DNA of 28,902 nt from Candidatus Latescibacterota bacterium (GTDB taxonomy: Bacteria > Latescibacterota > UBA2968 > UBA8231). Of this stretch, positions 9,092 through 17,174 are shown one piece after another; the first letter of the stretch is position 1, and the number at the start of each line of letters is the position of its first letter. The stretch lies in contig JAJEGS010000009.1 of assembly GCA_022819745.1 (NCBI GenBank), positions 1 through 28,902 on the forward strand, given 5' to 3'. Position numbers and translations under genes: made by a program. The notes beneath the pieces were generated by a model that was given only the letters and a program-made list of their open reading frames with translations, had not been told where the DNA came from and did not search any database.

Positions 9092-10635
9092 AAGCACGTA
9101 CGTGGTTCCTTGCCCTGATCGCAGCTCTCGTCGGATGCGAAAGCCAACGCCCTGCTGCGGACGCGCCGCCCACAGCCGACGAGTTGGGGCGGTTGCGACT
9201 GACGTATGAAAAACAACTGCGCGAACACCCCGCAGATTTCGAGACCCGGGTGTCGCTCGCCCGCGTGCTGTTCGACTTAGGTCACATGGATCAGTCGATG
9301 GATCAGTTCCAAATGGTTCTTCAGTCGGATAGTCTGCACGTGGGGGCACTGATGGGTCTCAGCGAGGTTCTGGCACGAATCCGCGATCACACCACGGCCC
9401 TCTCCCTAGCGCAGCGAGCCGTCGCGGTCAAGCGCGATGCAGAAACGTTGGAGAGCCTATCGGTGGCGTGGCTAGGAGCTGGACAACTCGACAACGCCCA
9501 ATTCACACTCGCCGAAGCCATCGCGCTCGATCCGGCCCACCCGACGCTGCACAAGCTGATGGGTGTAGTACAGGCGGCTCGAGGTGATGTAGCGGCAGCG
9601 CAGACCTCGCTGGAGCGAGCGGTGGAATTGGACCCCACGTCTCACGAGGCGAACTTCGCATTGGGTTCTCTCCAGTGCGAGCGTCTAGGTCGCTGTGCGG
9701 AAAGTCTGGATCTCCTCCAGCGAGCCATCGCCTTAGCACCAGACAGCGTCAGATACGAGGTAGCAGCAGGCCGCGCCCTACTACAGGCAGGACGAACCCG
9801 CGAGGCTCTGCAATCATTCTCGACAGCAGTCAACCTCGACCCCTCTTCAGTGGAGGCGCATATCGGCCTCGGAGTGTCCCGAGCCAAGCTAGAAAAGTAT
9901 GTCGAAGCGGTAACCGCTCTTGAGCAGGCTCTCGAACTCGACCCGGTGCATCCCGATATCCGTCTTCAGTTAGCTTCCGCGTACCGCCATCTAGGTCGTA
10001 CTCGAGACGCCGAGGAGCAGCGCGCCGCCCATCGACGAATCGAACCGCACGTAGCTGAGATCGAGCATCTGCGTACACTAGCCCAACCAAGCCGCAATCC
10101 CAGCGCACACTTCAATCTCGCCCGTCTCTACGCCCGCCTCGGGCACGACGCGGGAGCCGTAAGACACCTGCGCGCCGGTTTATCCCTCCAGCCAGACAAC
10201 GCCCGCGCCTGGCAGAACCTCGGCAATGCCCACGTCCGATTGGGTCGTCCCAGCGAAGCGATCTCAGCGTACCGCCAAGCCCTGAACCTCAAGCCGGACT
10301 ATGGCTTGGCGTGGTACAACTTGGGCACGGCCTACGCCACCGGCGGCTACATCGACCTAAGCCGCGAGGCGTACGAACGGGCGCTGGAGTTGTCCGAGAA
10401 TCCGACGAATGTTTTTATCGCGCTAGGAAACCTAGCGTTGCAACAAGGCGATACCCGTACCGCGGCCGAGCGATACGAACAGGCGCTAGCTCAAGATCCC
10501 GATCGGCCATCAGCACAGCGAGGTCTCGTGCTCGCGTACCGGCAGGCCGGCGACTCGGCAGCAGCAGCCCAAGCCATCGCAAAATTCAGCAACAAGACAT
10601 TTACACCCTCTACCCCAGCGACGAATGGCCCCTAG
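9088..10635 (+). CDS. TPR-repeat lipoprotein, partner of the CRTAC1 gene
   Basis: This 515-aa protein starts at the ATG that overlaps the CRTAC1 stop (ATGA, 9088-9091). Earlier in-frame starts would bury the signal peptide. MKARTWFLALIAALVGC is a lipoprotein signal with a good LVGC lipobox. The rest is a long array of tetratricopeptide repeats, about a dozen 34-residue units, for example ARAWQNLGNAHVRLGRPSEA and YGLAWYNLGTAYATGGY. The array is a protein-protein interaction scaffold, here facing the periplasm. CRTAC1 plus TPR is a recurrent pairing, so the two probably form one exported assembly. The precise task is unknown. A DUF5107 gene follows after 6 bp, in the same operon. Confidence 0.9.
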   Translation: MKARTWFLALIAALVGCESQRPAADAPPTADELGRLRLTYEKQLREHPADFETRVSLARVLFDLGHMDQSMDQFQMVLQSDSLHVGALMGLSEVLARIRDHTTALSLAQRAVAVKRDAETLESLSVAWLGAGQLDNAQFTLAEAIALDPAHPTLHKLMGVVQAARGDVAAAQTSLERAVELDPTSHEANFALGSLQCERLGRCAESLDLLQRAIALAPDSVRYEVAAGRALLQAGRTREALQSFSTAVNLDPSSVEAHIGLGVSRAKLEKYVEAVTALEQALELDPVHPDIRLQLASAYRHLGRTRDAEEQRAAHRRIEPHVAEIEHLRTLAQPSRNPSAHFNLARLYARLGHDAGAVRHLRAGLSLQPDNARAWQNLGNAHVRLGRPSEAISAYRQALNLKPDYGLAWYNLGTAYATGGYIDLSREAYERALELSENPTNVFIALGNLALQQGDTRTAAERYEQALAQDPDRPSAQRGLVLAYRQAGDSAAAAQAIAKFSNKTFTPSTPATNGP

Positions 10636-10641
10636 GATCAA

Positions 10642-12003
10642 ATGATGACTCGACGTCGAACCCTTCCACTCCTAGTCCCCCTGATTCTGGCGCTGTCGGC
10701 GAGTTCCCTAGGCGCAGACACATCACTCGTCGTCGATCACATCGACATTCCCCAAGTCGATTACGAACCGGCGATCTACTACGAAGAAGGCGACCCACTG
10801 CCCTATCTGGATTTCGAGCGCATCAACTGGGAGAGCATCGTCGCCAAGCGGCACAGACGCGTGGTGCTCGAATCCGACTATGTGCGCGTGGAGGTGCTGC
10901 CGGAGATGGGACGGGTGTATTCCCTCATCGACAAGCGAACCGGCCACGACGCGCTGTGGAAAAACGACATCGTGCGCCCCGGCGGTGCGAACAACCCCAC
11001 TGGCTGGTGGCTCTGGATCGGCGGTATCGAATATACGCTTCCGGCCTACGAGCACGGCACGACCTTCGCACTACCCTGGACGTGGAAGATCTTGGAAGAT
11101 CGCCCAGAACGGGTATCTATGTCGATGGCAACGACAGAGCCACTGACGGGTCTGATCCAGAGAGTCAAACTGACGGTCCATCAAGGCTCAGCCGCGCTGG
11201 AGACCCAGATCCGCATCCACAATCCAGGAGCCGACACCGTTCAGTTCGCCCACTGGGTCAATCCCATGTGGGCTCCTGGAGGCGAGAACGAGCTGACCGA
11301 CAACACCGAGTTCATCATCCCCACAGCGAGCATCCTGATCGCCGACCGCTGGCAGAAAAACCTAGGACCGAGTCCGCAGGTCTGGCGCGAGAGCCCGTTG
11401 CGCTACATCCGAGGGTGGAAGGCCGGCGATATCATGGCCGACGGATTGACGGCCGGCTATTACAGCGCCTACTCCCACGACGCTGAGGAGGGCGTGGTCC
11501 GCGTCTTCGATCCCGTCCTCAACCCAGGTGTTGACGTATGGACTTACGGCTTCCATCCGACGGGGATTCCCATGGGATCTGGCCAGCCCAACAAGGGCTA
11601 TGTCGAGATGTGGGGTGGCACGTCAGTGCTTTTCCCCGATGAGACGCGGCCACTCCCGCCCGGAGGCTCGCTCGCGTGGACGGAGTGGATGTATAGCTAC
11701 TGGGGAACGAAGGGGATGAGTGCGGCATCGCAGGTCGGCGCGATTCGCGGCAGCCTAGACGATGGGTCGCTGAACATCGCCCTTTCGCCCGCGCTCGAAT
11801 TACCCAATGTCGTCATCGAAGTGTCGGTAGATGGCAAAGTGACCGTTCGAGACACTACCTCATTGACTCCGGCCAAGGTCCTGCACCGATCCTACCCAAT
11901 TGCAACCGAGGAACCGCTGGACGATCTCTCCGTCGAGGTGCGACAAGGTGCCCTCCAACTCCTGTGGTTTCCAATTACAGGAGAGAGTCGGCGTCTCGAA
12001 TAG
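10642..12003 (+). CDS. Exported DUF5107 (galactose-mutarotase-like fold) protein
   Basis: This 453-aa protein has a signal peptide (about 1-25, ending SSLGA). It carries the DUF5107 hallmark RRVVLESDYVRVEVLPEMG at about 72-90, then VYSLIDKRTGHDALWKN and WLWIGGIEYTLP. This beta-supersandwich resembles aldose-mutarotase and glycoside-hydrolase accessory folds and is often found with TPR proteins. A role in binding or processing carbohydrate in the periplasm is inferred. AGGA lies just before the start. A second ATG follows at 10645. It is 6 bp after the TPR gene. The stop at 12001-12003 coincides with the beginning of a truncated sulfatase, so the last residues may have been changed by the rearrangement. 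The C-terminus looks plausible but cannot be proven intact. Confidence 0.82.
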   Translation: MMTRRRTLPLLVPLILALSASSLGADTSLVVDHIDIPQVDYEPAIYYEEGDPLPYLDFERINWESIVAKRHRRVVLESDYVRVEVLPEMGRVYSLIDKRTGHDALWKNDIVRPGGANNPTGWWLWIGGIEYTLPAYEHGTTFALPWTWKILEDRPERVSMSMATTEPLTGLIQRVKLTVHQGSAALETQIRIHNPGADTVQFAHWVNPMWAPGGENELTDNTEFIIPTASILIADRWQKNLGPSPQVWRESPLRYIRGWKAGDIMADGLTAGYYSAYSHDAEEGVVRVFDPVLNPGVDVWTYGFHPTGIPMGSGQPNKGYVEMWGGTSVLFPDETRPLPPGGSLAWTEWMYSYWGTKGMSAASQVGAIRGSLDDGSLNIALSPALELPNVVIEVSVDGKVTVRDTTSLTPAKVLHRSYPIATEEPLDDLSVEVRQGALQLLWFPITGESRRLE

Positions 12004-12344
12004 CTTTTTTGCTCAAGAGCGAAACACCGGCCGACTGGCGCGATGCACTCTTCTTCCAGACAAATGGAAACGAGACCTATGGCATCCAACGCTCCACCGT
12101 CACCGACAAGTGGCGATTCGTCTTCAATGGATTTGACTACGACGAGTTGTACGACTTGGAGCGCGATCCCGGACAGATGCAGAACCTCGCACCCGATCCA
12201 CAATACCAGCCAGTCGTCGAGGAAATGTATCGCCGCATCTGGACGTTCGGCCTTGAACACGAGGAACACTTGATCAACGAGTATATCATGACCGCGATGG
12301 CAGATTACGGGCCGGGGATTGTGGCCGGAAAGCCTGCTAGCTGA
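12003..12344 (+). pseudogene. Sulfatase C-terminal remnant (about 110 codons)
   Basis: Translated in the frame of 12003, this stretch reads like the end of a type I sulfatase: ETPADWRDALFFQTNGNE, then KWRFVFNGFDYDELYDLERD and QMQNLA. The catalytic N-terminal region with CxPSR is absent, and no start with a ribosome binding site precedes it. Similarity starts right after the DUF5107 stop codon. It is a 5'-truncated remnant of a gene normally 450-500 codons long. The retained frame has no internal stop, so the loss is recent or an assembly artefact. It is not part of the intact sulfatase at 25555-26994. Confidence 0.8.
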
Positions 12345-12458
12345 TCTCCATCCCCAGCGGAGCGCGACGACTAGGCTCCGATAACGTATTTCCATCCTCT
12401 AAAGCATAGCGCGGCGATGGGAAGTGATCCCTCAGCGGGTCCATACAGCGAGAGGTAG

Positions 12459-14399
12459 ATGGCACAAGCTCCTGTAAAGGCCGGTCACGGCGTATCCAGA
12501 CGAGCGGTACTCCTAGGACTGCTCGGCAGCTTCATCATCGCCGCCGGCGAACCTTTCGGCGTGCTAGTACTGCGCGGCTCTCCCATGGGTGCCGACTTCT
12601 CGACCGGTGCGGCGATCTTCCTCTTCCTGCCGCTTACTTTGATGCTCAACCCGCTGGTCCGCCTGCTCGGCGGGCCGGCCCTGAGACGTGGCGAGCTAAT
12701 CACCATTTACATAATGATGATCGTCGCTGCGGCCATTCCCTCGTGGGGTTTTACCCTCAACCTGATCCCCCTACTGGGCGGCTTCTTCTACTACGCCACA
12801 CCTGAAAACGAATGGGCTCAGCTAATCCAGCCGCATATCCCGCCGTGGCTGGTGCCCGATGGCCGGGATGCGGTGTGGAAGCTCTTCGAGGGCGGCACCC
12901 GAGGCGAGCCTGTTTCCTGGAGTGCTTGGGGACCGCCGCTGCTGATCTGGAGTCTATTCGCAGTCACCATCTATTTCATCACGCTTTGCCTGCTGGTCAT
13001 CCTGCGCAAACAGTGGATCGAGCGCGAGAAGCTGCTCTTTCCCATGGCCGTGCTCCCCCTAGAGATGAGCGCCGTAGAACCGGATCGGAAGCTGCCGCCC
13101 TTCTTCCGCAACTATCTGATGTGGATAGGCTTCCTGATTCCCTTCCTGACCAACAGTCTCGAAGCGCTGCACAAGTACTACAATTTCATCCCACCGATCA
13201 ACCTAGACGCTTCCATTCCGATCCTGCAAAATGCGATCCACCTGCGTTGCTCGCCCCGTTTTGAGGTCATCGGCCTCTCCTATTTGCTGAGCCTAGACGT
13301 GGGATTCGGAGTCTGGTTTTTCGCCTTCCTCGCCCTGCTGCAGACAGGACTGGAGCGCATGCTCGGCTGGAGCATTGGTCCGGTGCAGCCCTTCTCCGAC
13401 CCAGCCTCACCCAGCGTCGCCCATCTGGCCCAAGGTGCTCTGTTATTCCTAGTGTTCGCTGGCTTCTGGCACGGTCGCCATCATTTGCGGGACGTGCTGC
13501 GCAAAGCCTTCGCCGGTGCCCCAGATATTGACGACCGTGGCGAATTGCTCTCCTACCGAACGGCTGTCTTCGGCACGCTGCTAGGCAGCCTGCTGGCACT
13601 AGGCTGGCTGTTAGCCGCGGGGCTAAACCTACTCACGGCCGCGGTTTTTCTCGCCATGTCCATGGTCATCTTCATCGGGCTGACGCGGATCATCGCCCAG
13701 ACGGGCCTAGCCTCATACCGGGCCACGGTAGCGGCCCCCGTTTTTACGGTCAATGCGCTGGGCAGTTCTCTAGTGGGAGCGCCAGGGCTGACCATTCTAG
13801 GGCTGAACTTCGCTTGGGCAGCAGACGTGCGCACCTTTGTGATGGCCTCGGCGGCAACCGGCGTGAAGCTAGCCCAAGAGACGGCACTGGAGGGACGGCG
13901 ACTATTCTGGGCCATAGCTGGAGCCATCTTCGTCACCCTAGCCGGCTCCGCCTGGGCCATCGTCGAATTATCCTACCAGTACGGCGGTATCAACCTAGTC
14001 GGCTGGCAGTTCAGCGGTCTGCCCACATTCACCGGCAACTGGATCACTCACAACCTCAACAACCCCCAACCGACTCAGTCTTGGCACATGGCCTTCACGG
14101 TCCTAGGCGCGGGCCTCATGGGCGTCATGTCCTACGTCAAAAACCGCTTCGCCGGCTTCCCGATCCACCCTATCGGAATGACCCTAGGCATGACAGCCCC
14201 GATGTACCATCTTTGGTTTTCGGTCTTCATCGCTTGGCTACTAAAGGCAGCCATCCTCAAGTACGGCGGTGCTCGAGTTTATACCCAGCTACGCCCTTTC
14301 TTCCTCGGCATGGTCCTAGGCGGCTTCGGCTCGGCCGGGTTCTGGCTTATCGTCGATTACTTCACTGGCATGACCGGCAACAGCTTCACGGTCTCCTAA
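12459..14399 (+). CDS. DUF6785/DUF6784-type polytopic membrane protein (copy 1)
   Basis: This 646-aa integral membrane protein has about 14 hydrophobic segments by eye, spread along the whole length. It carries the family-typical string GGFFYYATPENEW near residue 110, FAWAADVRTFVM near 450, and a conserved C-terminal block (GFPIHPIGMTLGM, then LRPFFLGMVLGG). The family is broadly reminiscent of oligopeptide-type transporters, but its substrate is unknown. GAGAGG lies just upstream of the ATG. The gene stands alone, 114 bp after the sulfatase remnant. A clear paralog is at 21156-23051, coupled to an ABC importer. CTAG tetranucleotides are strikingly common in it (17 by hand count). The family name is from recall. 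Confidence 0.8.
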   Translation: MAQAPVKAGHGVSRRAVLLGLLGSFIIAAGEPFGVLVLRGSPMGADFSTGAAIFLFLPLTLMLNPLVRLLGGPALRRGELITIYIMMIVAAAIPSWGFTLNLIPLLGGFFYYATPENEWAQLIQPHIPPWLVPDGRDAVWKLFEGGTRGEPVSWSAWGPPLLIWSLFAVTIYFITLCLLVILRKQWIEREKLLFPMAVLPLEMSAVEPDRKLPPFFRNYLMWIGFLIPFLTNSLEALHKYYNFIPPINLDASIPILQNAIHLRCSPRFEVIGLSYLLSLDVGFGVWFFAFLALLQTGLERMLGWSIGPVQPFSDPASPSVAHLAQGALLFLVFAGFWHGRHHLRDVLRKAFAGAPDIDDRGELLSYRTAVFGTLLGSLLALGWLLAAGLNLLTAAVFLAMSMVIFIGLTRIIAQTGLASYRATVAAPVFTVNALGSSLVGAPGLTILGLNFAWAADVRTFVMASAATGVKLAQETALEGRRLFWAIAGAIFVTLAGSAWAIVELSYQYGGINLVGWQFSGLPTFTGNWITHNLNNPQPTQSWHMAFTVLGAGLMGVMSYVKNRFAGFPIHPIGMTLGMTAPMYHLWFSVFIAWLLKAAILKYGGARVYTQLRPFFLGMVLGGFGSAGFWLIVDYFTGMTGNSFTVS

Positions 14400-14559
14400 T
14401 CGTCGTCCGCTACGCACGTCAGAAATCATAGATGAATCGGTTCCCGACCCGAAAACGCGATCTTGATCAACAATAGGGCTGATGTCATTTTACCGACTCG
14501 GCGGCTAAGCCTTCGTCATCTGCCTCTGTCACGATGGAAGCGATATTTGCGCTCAGGTA

Positions 14560-14589
14560 TTATTTCCTTACTTTCAAGTAAGAAAATAA
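14560..14589. promoter_or_regulatory. Palindromic operator upstream of vapBC
   Basis: TTATTTCCTTACTT (14560-14573) and AAGTAAGAAAATAA (14576-14589) are inverted repeats with one mismatch in 14 around a 2-bp centre. The site is 36 bp upstream of the AbrB-type antitoxin start. VapB-VapC complexes usually repress their own promoter through such palindromes. No terminator U-tract follows. The rest of the 14400-14625 gap shows nothing else convincing. Confidence 0.65.
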
Positions 14590-14625
14590 CCGCTCAAAAC
14601 AAACACTCAACAAGAGAATCTCAGC

Positions 14626-14880
14626 ATGGCAACAGCAACGCTGACAAGTAAGGGACAAGTCACAATTCCCAAGACCGTTCGCGATGCTCTTCAACTCCGC
14701 GAAGGCGATAAAGTCGATTTTATGCTTACGGAAAATGGTGAAGCACTTCTAAAGCCCATGACCAAAACCATAAAAGTAGATGAAATTTTCGGGGAGTTGT
14801 ATAAATCTGACAGAAAGCCTGTTTCGGTTCACCAAATGAAGTCTGGAATTAGGCAAAAAATGAAGGCGCGTTTTAAGTGA
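14626..14880 (+). CDS. vapB: AbrB/MazE-type antitoxin (VapB-like)
   Basis: This 84-aa protein has a swapped-hairpin AbrB/SpoVT DNA-binding domain in residues 1-48 (TLTSKGQVTIPKTVRDAL, then LREGDKVDF). A charged C-terminal tail follows, which in this family wraps and neutralises the toxin. It should bind the palindrome at 14560-14589 and repress its own operon. The stop overlaps the toxin start as GTGA. The pair is visibly AT-richer than its neighbours and uses A/T-ending codons, which suggests recent horizontal arrival. The ribosome binding site is weak (GAGAA). Confidence 0.9.
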   Translation: MATATLTSKGQVTIPKTVRDALQLREGDKVDFMLTENGEALLKPMTKTIKVDEIFGELYKSDRKPVSVHQMKSGIRQKMKARFK

Positions 14881-15275
14881 AAGCATTAGACACAAATGTA
14901 CTTGTTCGCTTTCTCGTGCGAGATGATAAAAAACAAGCAGAAATTGTGTACAGGCTTTTTAAAAGAGCAGAAAGTAGAAACGACCCCTTTTTTGTTCCTT
15001 TGCTCGTCGTGCTTGAAACCATCTGGGTACTCGAATCTGTATATGAAATCTCACGCGAGGAAATCCGCGCGTCTCTGCAGAAACTTCTCCTTATGCCTAT
15101 TTTGATATTTGAGGCTCAATCTGCTCTGCAAAGTACTCTCTCCTCTGCCCAGACAAACAAAATAGATCTTGCGGATTTGTTAATCGCACATTCAGCAAAA
15201 TTTTCAAATTGTGATGGCGTTCTTACTTTCGATAAAAAAGCATCTAAATTCACACTGTTCGAGCAGTTGACGTAA
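14877..15275 (+). CDS. vapC: PIN-domain toxin (VapC-like ribonuclease)
   Basis: This 132-aa protein is a PIN-domain ribonuclease. The acidic metal-binding residues are visible: D5 in ALDTNVLVRF, E47 in VVLETIWVLES, D97/D100 in IDLADLLIAHSA and D119 in VLTFDKKAS. The domain spans nearly the whole protein, which is normal for VapC. Targets in this family are tRNAs or rRNA. The target here cannot be read from sequence. The GTG start at 14877 overlaps the antitoxin stop by 4 nt, giving translational coupling. Base composition matches vapB and not the flanking genes. About 80 bp separate it from the next gene, with no recognisable site. Confidence 0.92.
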   Translation: MKALDTNVLVRFLVRDDKKQAEIVYRLFKRAESRNDPFFVPLLVVLETIWVLESVYEISREEIRASLQKLLLMPILIFEAQSALQSTLSSAQTNKIDLADLLIAHSAKFSNCDGVLTFDKKASKFTLFEQLT

Positions 15276-15368
15276 TCGACATTTCTAGTTCCTACAGCAC
15301 AAGGGTGGAGATATACACACCGCCATCGCAATGCTGCCATCCAACTCCTTAATCACGTGGAGAAACCC

Positions 15369-16196
15369 ATGTACAATCTCAACGGCAAAGTCGCCCTCGT
15401 CACCGGCGCGGGCGGCGAACACGGCATTGGCCGCGCCATCTGCCAGCGCCTAGCGCGCGAAGGCTGCGACCTCGTAGTCAATGACTTGCGCGCCCAGCCC
15501 TATAGCGAGTCTGGCTGGGGCGGCCTGCCCGCTCTCGTCGCCGAAGTCGAAGCCGCCGGTCAGCAGGCCCTTGCAGTAGAAGCCGACGTGTCCGATGCCG
15601 ACCAAGTCGAAGGCATGGTGCAAGACGCGCTCGCCCGCTTTGGCCGCATCGATCTGCTAGTCAACAACGCCGGATCGCGCCCCGGACCAGATCGCGTCCC
15701 AGTCGTCGATCTGAGCGAGGCCGCTTGGGACCAAGTGCAAACCGTCAACGTCAAGGGCACCTTCCTCTGCTCTCGCGCCGTGGCCCGGCATCTAATCGAT
15801 CGCGGCGAAGGCGGCAAGATCATCAACATGGCCTCTACGGCTGGACGCCAAGGGATACCACGCTACGCCGCGTACTGCACGTCCAAATTCGCCATCATCG
15901 GCTTTACCCAATCCCTCGCTGGCGAGCTCGCCCCCCATCGGATCAACGTCAACGCCGTCTGTCCGGGCAACACCCTCACCGAGCGTACCCACTACATCGC
16001 CGCGGGTCTCGCCCAGCGCGACGAACCAGACTCCGACACCACCGCCGCCTTGGTCCACGACCTCGAAGCGCAAACCCCCTTGGGCCGCATCGGCACGCCC
16101 GAGGATGTAGCTCGCACCGTGGCCTTCCTCGCCTCGGACGAAGCCGAGTACCTAACCGGCGTATCGATGGTAGTCGCTGGCGGCTTTCAGATGTGA
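15369..16196 (+). CDS. SDR-family NAD(P)-dependent oxidoreductase
   Basis: This 275-aa classical short-chain dehydrogenase/reductase, a cytoplasmic enzyme, interconverts an alcohol and a ketone on an unidentified substrate. Visible motifs are the Rossmann cofactor loop VTGAGGEHGIGR (11-22), NNAG (99-102), and the catalytic S156, Y169 and K173 (YCTSK). The usual PG motif follows (NAVCPGNT). I chose ATG 15369 because GGAG lies six bases upstream. An in-frame GTG at 15357 lacks this. The enzyme resembles the FabG/glucose-dehydrogenase group. Its neighbours suggest sugar or polyol metabolism. It converges with the LplC-type permease, with a small mobile element between them. Confidence 0.93.
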   Translation: MYNLNGKVALVTGAGGEHGIGRAICQRLAREGCDLVVNDLRAQPYSESGWGGLPALVAEVEAAGQQALAVEADVSDADQVEGMVQDALARFGRIDLLVNNAGSRPGPDRVPVVDLSEAAWDQVQTVNVKGTFLCSRAVARHLIDRGEGGKIINMASTAGRQGIPRYAAYCTSKFAIIGFTQSLAGELAPHRINVNAVCPGNTLTERTHYIAAGLAQRDEPDSDTTAALVHDLEAQTPLGRIGTPEDVARTVAFLASDEAEYLTGVSMVVAGGFQM

Positions 16197-16208
16197 GATC
16201 GGGCTTGC

Positions 16209-16306
16209 TTACTCCTTGATGTTACGTACAGGCCCCTAGGTATGGGATGCTGGAGTCGAAGCATCTTATACCTCGATTCTCATGCGTAACGTCAGTTACT
16301 CCTTGA
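16209..16306. mobile_element. MITE-like hairpin element with IS-like ends and direct repeats
   Basis: An 11-bp direct repeat, TTACTCCTTGA, is present at 16209-16219 and 16296-16306. Between the copies, TGATGTTACGTA (16217-16228) pairs along its length, with wobble pairs, with TGCGTAACGTCA (16283-16294). Inside lies a second 14-bp stem, AGGTATGGGATGCT / AGCATCTTATACCT, around an 8-base loop. The outer arms match the IS end ACTGATGTTACGCAGTTT over about 10-14 bases. No transposase is encoded. The right repeat contains the stop codon of the permease gene. The exact end is ambiguous: the target duplication may be 7 to 11 bp. Confidence 0.65.
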
Positions 16307-17174
16307 CGCTCCCCAGCATGATCCCGCGCACGAAGTACTTCTGCACGAACGGATAGACTAACAGCATCGGTAGGATGGTAACGACCACGGTCGCCGCCTT
16401 GATCGTCTCGGGCGTGAACTCGGTGATGTTCGGATCGACCAGCCCCTGCTCGATCAGCTCGATGCTGTTCTCGATGACGATCCGCTGCAAAAAAGTCTGC
16501 AACACCTGATTCTCGTCCGACGCGATATAGAGCATGGCGTCGAACCAGTGGTTCCAGTGCGCCACCGCCGTCCACAGCCCAATCGTCGCCAGCACTGGCT
16601 TGGAGAGAGGCACGTATATCCTGAAGAGGATATTGAACTCGCTGGCCCCGTCGATCTTGGCCGACTCGGCCAGGCTTTCGGGAATGGCCTGAAAGAAATT
16701 TTTGACCACGATGATGTTGAAGGCCGTCAACATCTGCGGCAGCACCAGCGCCCATATTGAGTCGATCAGCCCCAAGTTTTTGACCAGCAGGTAGTTGGGC
16801 ACAATACCGCCGCTAAAGAGCATGGTAAAAAGCACCAAGAACAGCAGTGGGCTTCGGTGGGGCATTTCGCGTCGCGCCAGCGGGTAGGCCGTCAGACAAG
16901 TAAAAAAGAGCGTCAGCGCCGTGCCCAAGACCGTGCGCAGGACCGAATTGGTGAACCCCGTAACAATCTCGGGGTTGGACAGCACCATGCGGTACGAGGT
17001 CAGCGAAATGTCACTCGGGTAGAGGTGCAGGCTCGCCCGCATGGCCTCAGCGGCACTGCTCAACGACATCGAAATAGTGTACACGAACGGATAGAGCGCC
17101 ATCAACCCGACCAATCCCAACACCGTCAGGTTAAAGACGTTAAAGATCTTCTCGCCTCGCGTGCGGCTTACCAT
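16296..17174 (-). CDS. CUT1 ABC sugar importer permease, LplC/YtcP type
   Basis: This 292-aa inner-membrane protein has six predicted transmembrane segments. Its cytoplasmic EAA loop (ESLAESAKIDGASEFNILF, then PLSKP) docks the ATPase. The sequence style (VYTISMSLSS near the start, MLFSGGIVPNYLLV, GLIDSIWALVLP) is that of LplC/YtcP permeases for complex oligosaccharides. It overlaps the 3' end of the LplB-type gene by 7 bp, so the two form one transcript and probably one heterodimeric pore. No binding-protein or ATPase gene is next to it. A shared MsmX-type ATPase encoded elsewhere is usual for CUT1 systems. The MITE-like element lies at its stop codon without changing the protein. Confidence 0.9.
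   Translation of the reverse strand: MVSRTRGEKIFNVFNLTVLGLVGLMALYPFVYTISMSLSSAAEAMRASLHLYPSDISLTSYRMVLSNPEIVTGFTNSVLRTVLGTALTLFFTCLTAYPLARREMPHRSPLLFLVLFTMLFSGGIVPNYLLVKNLGLIDSIWALVLPQMLTAFNIIVVKNFFQAIPESLAESAKIDGASEFNILFRIYVPLSKPVLATIGLWTAVAHWNHWFDAMLYIASDENQVLQTFLQRIVIENSIELIEQGLVDPNITEFTPETIKAATVVVTILPMLLVYPFVQKYFVRGIMLGSVKE

Noticed and set aside
10311..11486. Long plus-strand open frame of 391 codons across the TPR/DUF5107 boundary
   Set aside because: It is a different frame of two well-supported genes, is rich in Arg/Pro/Ser as expected for a shadow, and matches no family.
12345..12458. Gap between the sulfatase remnant and the first DUF6785 gene searched for a small RNA, terminator or gene
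   Set aside because: No convincing hairpin with a U-tract or coding frame was seen. Only a GAGAGG ribosome binding site lies before 12459.
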